NCBI GenBank assembly: GCA_949358305.1
Contig: OX442314.1
Coordinates: 31,987,608-32,051,607 of the forward strand
Direction of reading: 5' to 3'
Length of the DNA stretch: 64,000 nt
DNA from: Strigamia acuminata
Lineage: Eukaryota; Arthropoda; Chilopoda; Geophilomorpha; Linotaeniidae
Both the position numbers and the translations under genes were made by a program. Positions 55,675 through 64,000 of this stretch are shown here, in pieces; the first letter of the stretch is position 1; every line of letters starts with the position of its first letter. A model generated the notes under the pieces. It saw nothing but the letters and a program-made list of their open reading frames with translations, did no database searches and had not been told where the DNA came from.

Positions 55675-56290
55675 TTCTTTCTTTAACACTTTCGCCATCA
55701 TCACCAGTGGTACTGCTTTAACCAATCTGGTGGATTTCCTTCTCTCGTAGACCGCCCACGGTACGAATTCGACTGGCACCCCAACCTCCTCCTCTTCAAC
55801 TCTCTCCTCCGCCTCCACGTCGTCCAACACAGGATATTGATCAGCTTCCCCTGCTTGTTCTAGTGCTGCTTCCTCGAGAGATGGATCTGGAACAGTTAAG
55901 ATGTCATCTGTTTGCTCGTATTACTCGTAATCCCCTCACGTGCGTCACGTTCCGTCTAATCAGTCTTCCATCGGGTGCTCATAATATTACACAATTGTCC
56001 TTTTTATTGTGTACTGTAAAAATGTCGAATTGCATGCGGGTCATTTTGGAATTGTGCGCACAAAGTCGTTGGCGCGTTCCACTGTCTGGTGGCCGGCGAT
56101 TGACGCCGATATCGAGCGCACTACGCCTGCCAGCGTACACTGCCCGATTCACCGTGGACTTCCACCGTGCGATGGCCGATTCCAGATGAAGTGTGGGGTC
56201 GTTTGCACGTGGACTTTGCTGGACCATTCCTCAGCAAGACATATTTGCTTGGAGTTGACTCCAAATCTACACTTTGCATCCAATTTCATC
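55675..56290. pseudogene. Gypsy/Ty3 integrase relic, broken
   Basis: Plus strand from about 56,028: HAGHFGIVRTKSLARSTVWW and PAIDADIER match the HHCC zinc-binding domain of gypsy integrases, but the first Cys of the CxxC is Ser. A frameshift follows, and RLHVDFAGPF, with the first catalytic Asp, continues in another frame before decay. The left part (55,675-55,920) is open on the opposite strand as an acidic stretch ending VYERRKSTRLVKAVPL, a sequence that resembles gypsy pol C-termini; I am less sure of that. The two parts face each other, so the element was rearranged. Confidence 0.65.
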
Positions 56291-56563
56291 TTTTTACATC
56301 ACGACTGAAAACACATTAGTTTTCTCTCCAAAAGATAAAGAAATTTAATCAAAATCAATGTATAACTTAATTTCATTCTACCAACATAAATTTTACGATT
56401 TTAAAATTTAATGAATTTGTAAACATGTTTATCCTGCCCAGTTTTTGTTTTTACACGGTCTGGGAAAATAAATTCAATTCTCTATTTAATATAAGAAAAA
56501 ATGAAAAATTACAAGTTACAAATTGTTGCTTTTCTTACGAAACACATACATAGTGTTATACTA

Positions 56564-58179
56564 GTGGAAAGCATAAGTTTGGAAACATCAATAATTCCAA
56601 AAAATATTTTTTCTTTCACCTTTGTTGTGTGGAAATAAATGATTTACAAATATGACGAGTTAATACACATTGTTGCCCTTTTATTCAGCTTCAAAACAAA
56701 GTGTTTGAACTAAAAAAAAAATAAAAAATGAGAGAGAAATGATGATTTTTCTTCATCTGTTCCAAAGCAAAAATATGGAAATATGTGTTCCCTGTTGCAA
56801 AAGTTTAGAAACTTGACGATTACACATGACGTAGAAGCATTTACATAGTCAAATCAGATAACTAGTCACGTGATTGTAAAATAAAATCACTTAAGATCAA
56901 ACATGGTGTTAAATGCGGATGAAAAACAAATTTTAGTGAACATGCGAGCTAAGAAGAAAACTCATGACTGAAATTGCTAACTTTTTGAAGATGCCCCCGA
57001 TCATGCATCAACAAATGCTTGTAAATGTGTAAAAGAAGATGGTGGAAAGGTCAAATCGGCTAGAAAACGTTCTGGAAGACCCCTAAAATCTACAGAATGC
57101 AAGATTCAGATCCTCAAAACACTTGTCAGGAATCATCCAAAGCTCTCTGCCAATGAATTACACATTAAATGGCAACTTGAACCAGGTATAACAGTCCCAA
57201 AAGACATTGTTCTATGGAAACTTAAAAGTATGGGCTACAGATCCGGAGTTCCAGGATGCAAATCATACATGAACAACAAACAAATTCGTAAGTGGCATGC
57301 ACGAGCCACGGAAATGTGAAATTCGGTTATTTTCTTCGATAATTCTAAGTTCAACTTGTCATTTGGGGATGAGGGAGTCCATGTTTAACGATGAAAAGGC
57401 AAAGAAAATAATTCAAAATGTCTGAACACCGCTGTAAAGTTTTCCCTCAGCCTAATGATCTGGGTTTGCATATCCTCCAAAGGCCCAGGACAGTTAACAT
57501 TCATAGAAGGAACTGTGAATGCTGGGAAATATCAACAGATTCTCAAGGAAAGTCTATTGCCATCAAAGAGAGTTTTATTTGGGCCAACAAGTAACCTTCA
57601 TGCAAGATGGAGCACCCTTCCATATGGCCAAGACCATAATGAAATGGTTTTAAACAAAAAAAAATCACTTTTACCTTGGTCAGGTAACTCACCAGATATG
57701 AATTTGATGGAAAATATTTAGCTGCTGATGAAGAAACAATTAAGAGCTCACAAACCCAGAAATGAAAGCTGCAATAACACAAGTGTGGGAATCAATCACT
57801 AAAGAGGATGACAAAAACTGACATCATCAATGGCGAGAAGGATTGCTGCAGTGATCAGGAGAAAGCGCCATCCTACCAAATACTGAGGTAAAAGTCATTT
57901 ATAATGGTGGTTTTAATTTTTTTACTTTAAGTTTCTAAACTTTTGCAACAGGGAACACATATTTCCATATTTTTGCTTCGGAACAGATGAAGAAAAATCA
58001 TCATTTCTCTCTCATTTTTTATTTTTTTTTTAGTTCAAACACTTTGTTTTGAAGCTGAATAAAAGGGCAACAATGTGTATTAACTCGTCATATTTGTAAA
58101 TCATTTATTTCCACACAACAAAGGTGAAAGAAAAAATATTTTTTGGAATTATTGATGTTTCCAAACTTATGCTTTCCAC
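56564..58179 (+). mobile_element. Tc1-like transposon copy 2
   Basis: Flanked by TA; terminal inverted repeats of about 255 bp, the same as the copy at 29,224-31,542 but in the opposite orientation. Remains of the paired/HTH region (RKRSGRPLKSTECKIQ) lie at about 57,060-57,120. The DDE region at 57,455-57,721 includes MIWVCISSKGPGQLTFIEGT and the SPDMNLMENI end in a shifted frame. It shares the frameshift near GPTSN with copy 1, so both derive from an already defective parent. Several further stops (for example in NEKQILVNM... at 56,930-57,000). Confidence 0.88.
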
Positions 58180-58451
58180 TAGTATCTACCAGTGTTAATA
58201 TGTCGGGTGAAATGTTACCCCAATTTTTAATTTTTCATCTTGAAGCAACCACAACTCAGATATTCAATAAATAACCAATTCCTACGTTTCATTAGAAACT
58301 GCCGAATATTATTACCCAGAGTTCAATGGTGACCTTTAATTAGTAAATGTACACGGTTGAGGTATTTATTAATTTAGATTTGAGTGAATGGAGATTAATA
58401 ATGTACCGTAGCTTTATTGGGAATTTAAGTTGGTGCAGCTAACACACGAGT

Positions 58452-60054
58452 CTATTTCAGTGCACGTTCCCAAAAATACAATTCTAAAAGAAATATTATT
58501 GCAGAGCAGAAAACACCTCCAATGAGAATTAGAAATGCTGTGATTGTGTGGTAGATAGAGATGGGTTTGTAATCATAATTTCTTGCCTCGCAAAACGTTT
58601 TTATTTCGTACTTATCCTCAATTCTGTTTAAAATTCCTTTTTCTTTTAAGTTCATAACGCTGAAATGCACAAACTGCAAGTTTAATTTTAAAATCTTTAA
58701 AAATTTACCCTTACAGTACTCACTTCTGATTAAAGAATTCCACATATTTTGATTTTTTATCAAATATGTAATAACCTGAAACAGCAATCGGGATTTTTAT
58801 AACACTCAACGTACAGTTTCCTCCGTGTGTCGATTTCAGGAGACTGTAAATATGGATAATAGCATTGTTGTTCTTCGAAAGCAGTTTTGGAGCGTCTGCG
58901 TGGGTAATGTTTCCTTTTCCAGCACTCTTTTCCATACGATGCCACATTTCCTTTGTAAGATTTGTTTGTGCATTCTACCATACAAAATAAGACCATATAC
59001 TTGTAATTATGCTATTATCACCAACAAATCCCAGGTCGTACACTTTCATTTTAAATCCCATCGATCCTTAACGTTTTTTTTCCATTACCTTAATGAACGT
59101 GTAAGGGAACATCATTCCATAGGCGTACAAGCTGACTTTGTCTTCCGACAATAAATCTTGAATACTATTGTATTGCAGTCTTGATGTTGTAACAGTGAGT
59201 GATGTATACAACACCGCACTGTAGCTTGAAATGATTAGCAGACGAAAGAAATATTCCGTTCCAGTAATTGTGTAAACTATAAAATATAATTAGAAGAACT
59301 TGAAAATTGATTAACAATCTTATTGAGGTGTATTTACCTGAAGCTGAGGTTGTGTGATTATCGAATTTGGTAATCGACGCAATAGATAGCGCGATGAAGA
59401 GATAAGTAGCTAAAATACACACCCAAACAATCATGGAGAATGGTTGGAAAAAAGTTGTCCATAAATATTCTTCGATGTAGCTGTCTTGTCGCATGACAAA
59501 TGCATATGTGTCTCTGACGATAGGAAAGTTTACGAAGTCGAAAATCGGCACACGTTCTGCACTCATTACAAATAGGCCTTTGTAGGTGTCGTAATGCTTT
59601 CAAAAGATTAGTCAAATTGAATGATAAATGTTCTCTATTATTAAAATGTTGAATGTTTCAGTAAAGTTTGCAATTTCTCTGGGTTAAACACAATTAATTA
59701 AAATTTAGAAATTCAGCATAGTTAAATTCAACTTAGTTAAAGTTTATTGGAACCGCCTGCACTACTACAATAGTAATAGCTGTCCTGTTGTTTCGTAAGG
59801 AAAAATACACTTACTCAAACTGACTAATGTCGCCATGTTTCACTTACTTTCTGTTTCATATTAGTCAATACATTATTGTCGTACTTAATGCTAATGCTGA
59901 CTATTGAACTAGAAATGTACAAAGTTTACATAAACCTTTTGAAAGTAGTTTACCAAACTAGAAAAACATTACCAAATCTTACTCATTTTCTCCAATATGT
60001 CATCTGTAAATTCGATAACCGGTAATTCATGTTTCATTATTTCTTTTGTTCAAC
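58452..60054 (-). pseudogene. Ionotropic receptor IR-D, exons 6-11 with frameshift
   Basis: Exons (minus): 59973-60054, 59848-59908, 59338-59596, 59089-59276, 58724-58974, 58452-58659. Exons 7-11 are open and very close to IR-C (VWVCILATYLFIALSIASIT; SSYSAVLYTSLTVT), ending early at ALK-stop. Exon 6 is 82 bp where the phase needs a length of 3n+2, because one base is missing just after the first two codons. Exons 1-5 are not present: intron 5 ends in the LTR at 60,331. They may lie beyond the retroelement, outside the window. Called a probable pseudogene; a sequencing error in exon 6 would reverse this. Confidence 0.82.
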
Positions 60055-60330
60055 CTACAAAAATTAGGATGGTTTTCTGGTTAACTTTTGGGTGATTCAT
60101 TACTTTCTATTTGGGCTACATTGTAATTGTATTGGGGTCAGTGTTTGACCAATTGACACCAGTCCAAACTGGCAATAATCGACGGATCCTCAGCAGCTCC
60201 TTAACCTCAACGTCGAAACGGCAAAAGTTCAGTTTGTGGTAACTGTCACAACCGACCCAATTTGACAACGAGACGACGGACCGCCACTCACAAGTATTCC
60301 CATGCCATTCCCATTACTATATTAACACAC

Positions 60331-61283
60331 TGCTGCGATCCGGGTTATTATCGCACTTATTTCTAATAAATAAGCACGAAACCGCAGGTGAATGCTATAA
60401 AAGACTTACAATCGGCGGCCAAAACTTGTCTAGGGTAAGTTTACAGAAATAAAGAGTCAGTTTTATCAATAAAAATACACTTTATATTTATTCGTTTAAT
60501 TACAATGAAATGACTAGAAATAATGATACGAGAGCGACAAGTCGCTGAATAATGAGCGGGAAAAATAACAATGAAGGGCTTGCAACGACTGTTGCAAGCT
60601 ACAAAGCGTCAGAAATGGCGCTTAAACAACACAATGTTGTTGAGCGAAGGCAAATGTCTTCGTTTTCGCAAACTCACGAACGATGGTCGAAGACGATGGT
60701 TCTCGTGGGTTTCTTCTGTCCTCGTACGACGGCTCAGCGGCGGTGGTTCACGGGGCAGGCGTCCGGCTCTCGTTCGATGGCGGTGGCTGTCGTTCGCGCG
60801 GCAGCGACGGCGATGGTTCACGATCGTCGGGAAACTTCTCGGTTACGATTGCTGGAATTAGCTTCGGCTAATTCAAGCAGGATAGCTGGCTTTGTAATTC
60901 GTTACAAAGCAAGCTGGTGAAACTTGACGGTTACACGGTCCACTGTCAATACGTATTGTCGGAGCAGATATCGCAGTGATGTTGTGGGTTGTGTATTTTT
61001 GTCAAGAGTCCCGATTTGAGCCAAGGCGCGAGCCCAGCACGCTTCAATATTGCGCAGAAAACCTGCGCACTTAGCTCAAATGGGTGCAACTAGTGGTTAT
61101 TACACCATATTGCACCATAACGGCTAATAACCGTTTTCACCCCGGACAACCTGGGGTGATATGTGCCTAGAGAGGATTTCTCCCCTCGGTCACATGATCT
61201 GACTTGGCGTGTGCCACAGTCAAATTAATTAGAAGACAATTAATTTTATCTTCTAAGTTGGTGAATATTTTGAGATCACCACA
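60331..61283 (-). mobile_element. 3' LTR of the right-end retroelement (LTR 3)
   Basis: Starts TGCTGCGATCCGGG and ends GATCACCACA on the plus strand, i.e. TGTGGTGATC...GCAGCA in element sense (minus). 953 bp. It belongs to the same family as the solo LTRs at 18,421 and 21,774. The inner side is marked by the polypurine tract at 61,284-61,300. It contains hairpins with TTCG loops at 60,850-60,910 and a minus-sense AATAAA near 60,488. It lies in intron 5 of IR-D in the same orientation as the gene. Confidence 0.88.
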
Positions 61284-61300
61284 CATCCCCCCATTTAAGA
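61284..61300 (-). other. Polypurine tract
   Basis: Element-sense AAATGGGGGGATG directly before the LTR start TGTGG. It sets the orientation (minus) of the element and identifies the LTR on its left as the 3' LTR. Confidence 0.75.
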
Positions 61301-61335
61301 CGAATCTTACATGGAGAGAAAATGAACGAACCAAT

Positions 61336-63983
61336 TTATGATTCGTCCATGCTCTGAGTTCGCTCAGACGTCAGCGGGCGCATCATGTCCGTGGCGTCGT
61401 CCCTCGGATTGGACCGCTCATTGACGATACACAGGTCGCGACCTGCGTTTGGTCCGGAGACCATTCCAGGGTTGACATGAAGCCAAACCTGGATGATTCT
61501 TGCCGAGTTCGCTCGGTTGAAGAATCCTAGCGCCGCGAACTCAATTGGATCCTCTGGCGCCAATCGTGCCCTCAGGAGTCGGTCGTGGAGCACTGATGGT
61601 GGGCTTAACACCCGGATGTGGTCCTCGAGCCACATAAACACCTGCCTCGACAACTTGTGGTTGTTGCTAAGCAGTGTTCGCGTATCCGGCGTCAAATAGA
61701 AGTGCGGATACAGGCGCATCAGGGTCTTGAAAGCCGACTCTTTCTTCAGTGGCTTAACCGTCTTCTCCGGCTTGGCTGGCGGCGGCGGTGGCGGTGGACG
61801 CGAGTCCTCCGCCGTGGCATCGTCGAAATGGCTCGGCGAGCCCAAGAAAACCAACGCGGGTGCGGAGGTTGACGAGGGTGTGACGCCTCGTCCCTGCGCT
61901 CGACCAACTCCGGTGAGCTTACTGGGTTCGACTGCCCGTTGAACTCCGGCTGGAGTTTGAGAACTCCCGGCGTTCTCCGGCCAAAACGAACATCCAGCGC
62001 CCTCTTGAGCCGACTGGAAAACAGCTAGCGACGCGGCTGCTGTGGCGCTCGTAACTGGAAGCGGTGTTCTTCCGGCCATTTGCGCCGTGGCCTTCGCAAA
62101 GGACCACTCGGTTCGTAACCGAACGGCGGCCTCTTCTTCGGTCTCGCCGTTTGCTACGACTTGCTTAATGAGCTCGGCTAAGATCGTAGGCGGGTCGAGC
62201 CGGAGGTGGTACCACAGCTCGACTTTCTTCTCCGACAGGCCCATCGGCGCGGTCCAAAGGTAAGTAATGGCCGCTAACGCCTGTCCTGGCGAAGGAAGAA
62301 CACCAGGGTACAACACCCTAGTCATCCCCGGAATTATCTGACGCTGAAAGTCCATCAGACGGGGATCATCAATGGTCTTGATGTCTGAGAGCTCTAGCCT
62401 TTCAGCCAATCTCTGCCAGTCCTTCTGCGACTCGGCGATCTGGGCGCTTTGATACGCGTCCAGCTTTTGGAGCACTTCCTGCTGCGCTCTGATGGGTTGC
62501 TGCTCGTAGCAGGTCCATTGTGGTCCGAATGACTCACTGAAAAATGGCCGGAGCTGCAGGTTGCTAACTCCAGCCGGCAAGCGGGAAACATATCCATGTT
62601 CGGGCAAGCGGCTAGCGTGTCCAGGTACAGGCACGCTACAGTCGGGAGAGATATCACCGACAACACGTCTCATGGCGTATGGAGTAGCCGGGTTGTCCAC
62701 TTTGAACGTGGAGGCGGTTCGGCTACTTCGAGCGGACTGGATTGTGGAGTCCGATTCGAAGCTCAGCGAAGACGACGAGCCAAACGTCTCTGGTGTCCGT
62801 CCTCGTCGCGACTGCGGGCGTGGTGGCTGTGCTTCAGTCGAATATGGGCGCGATCGCCTCTGTCGCTCCTCTCGATCGCGGCTGGATTCTCGAAACATCG
62901 GGCGTGTTGCTTGATCCGGCGGAGGGAGTCTTCCCACCCTCAAATCCTCGTCTTGCGGCGGAGGATTGATGGCCGCTGGGGCCGGGAGTTCATCTTCTCG
63001 ATAGAAAGGGAGAGCGCATCGCGCTTGCTCCTCTGCCTCGTGTTCTCGAGCCAGCTGTCGATTTTCGTTGACGCGAAGCTGCGCTGCGGCGGCTCGGAGT
63101 GCTTTCGACGGGAAGAATCCTGGAAAATCATTGAAGCACCCGGCGAGCGCCAACTGGTGGAGCTCGGTTTGTGTGACGGGAAATTGCGGGTTCCCGTCAC
63201 GAACGGACTTGCGGTACCGTTGCACGACTTCTCGCTGTGTCGTCTTGAGGTTTTTCCTCACTTGGTGGAGAGCACCGTAATTAATTCCGGTGCTCCTGAG
63301 CACTCTTCTGCGCTCGTGACGCTCTCGAGGCGTCACTGGCCATTGGTTGTGCAGCAATTCGGCAGCTAGTGGTCCTGGGGGGCTCTCGTCGAGCGTCCAC
63401 TCGATTTCGTCGACTCCGTTGACGTGAAGGCGCTCGATGAACCGGCCTTTTGCTCCAAGACCTTGCAGGGCGGACTTCGAGAAGTCGTGGCGCAACTTCC
63501 ACCACGTGTTGTTTGCCGTCTTCAGTCTTCTGATCTTTTCGGGCAATGCCGCTCGAAAAATCAGCGGGTGCTGAGTCGGCACGTGATCGGGAAGCGCGAA
63601 TGGCGTTTCTCGATCCCTCTCGATCTATATTCGAAGAAAAATAAATAAATTAGTTTATTTAAAAATAAACAAATAATTTCTTATTTGAAATATTTTTTAA
63701 GCTTAGCGCTTGTGGCAGTGAGCCACTAAGGGATGTTGGTTGTCATGGCAACTCTCTTCGCACATGCTTGAAGCACGTGACTTTTATAGCCGCCATTTTT
63801 ATTTTTTAGCGGCTTGTGTTTGAAGTCAGAAAAAGTGAATTTTCTCAATTTTTTTGACTGAAACACTAAGTGAAAATTATTTTACTAATTTACCCTCTCT
63901 TGTAACGATAATTGGACGTCGTTACCGGCTCCTTCCATCGGCGCTTCATCGTCCGCATGGAGGTTGACTTCGTCGTCTGCCAT
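61336..63983 (-). CDS. Retroelement-encoded protein, spliced, possibly Gag-like (function unknown)
   Basis: Exon 2 is an open frame of 762 codons (61,336-63,624). It lacks an ATG at its start but begins exactly after a splice acceptor (ATATAG). Exon 1 (63,894-63,983) supplies ATG and 30 codons, and its donor (GTAAAT) matches in phase 0 across a 269-bp intron. The total is about 792 residues. The N-terminal third is basic and helical, the middle is Arg/Ser/Pro-rich (RQRRSRPYS...), and after about residue 370 helices resume (LWYHLRLDPPTILAELIK). A proline run (PPPPPPPA) precedes a C-terminal helical part. No CCHC knuckle, protease, RT or integrase motif. Position 52 bp from the 3' LTR means it is either a lone Gag of a non-autonomous element or a 3' accessory ORF with pol beyond 64,000. 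Confidence 0.6.
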
Positions 63984-64000
63984 TCGTTTTCTTTTTCGCG

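Noticed and set aside
61493-63369. Plus-strand ORFs up to 257 codons opposite the retroelement ORF
   Set aside because: Antisense shadows in GC-rich coding DNA; the minus frame is open for 762 codons and has splice support.

Overview
This is a eukaryotic nuclear window, AT-rich and crowded with transposons. It very probably comes from an arthropod: it carries tandem arrays of two arthropod chemosensory or ion-channel families (DEG/ENaC pickpocket-like channels and divergent ionotropic receptors, IRs), Tc1/mariner and hAT elements, short TTAGG-type runs (acctaaccta) and the 'aaacaccctgtat' motif common in arthropod repeats. I cannot place it to order. Genes are split by short introns, so each gene was assembled by hand from open exons, GT/AG boundaries, matching phases and comparison of the paralogues in the window.

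Positions 1-34,200 hold six complete DEG/ENaC genes of six coding exons each, encoding 396-401 residues: P1 (1609-3113, -), P2 (9499-10997, -), P3 (16421-17927, -), P4 (23775-25276, -), P5 (26908-28400, +) and P6 (32634-34123, -). P4 and P5 are head to head across an inverted duplication. All six share a motif (AACGTTAACGCTCGCCGACC) about 65-85 bp upstream of the ATG. Most share a 3' flank with a small ORF, and two units are preceded by a gene for a small basic/acidic nuclear-type protein. Between units lie a TTAA-flanked MITE, a 1.7-kb foldback element with 8-bp target duplications, two solo LTRs, a truncated non-LTR retrotransposon and a Tc1 element with a hAT element nested in its terminus.

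Positions 35,000-37,900 are two foldback elements, one a GC-rich palindrome of about 2 kb. Positions 37,982-60,054 hold an IR array, all on the minus strand: IR-A (complete, 11 exons, 594 aa), IR-B (5' exons only, ending in an SR-type splicing-factor retrocopy), IR-C (complete, about 580 aa, with a 1.44-kb TIR element carrying a FLYWCH/RING ORF in an intron) and IR-D (exons 6-11, one frameshift). An intronless BTB-domain gene lies at 48,404-48,988 (+). A second Tc1 copy and gypsy integrase debris lie between IR-C and IR-D.

The right end (60,331-64,000) is an LTR retroelement on the minus strand: 3' LTR, polypurine tract and a long spliced ORF of about 792 aa. Its LTR belongs to the same family as the two solo LTRs further left. 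No pol lies between this ORF and the 3' LTR.

Overall the window looks like a chemosensory cluster in which two unrelated channel families expand side by side, with transposons supplying much of the intron and spacer sequence.
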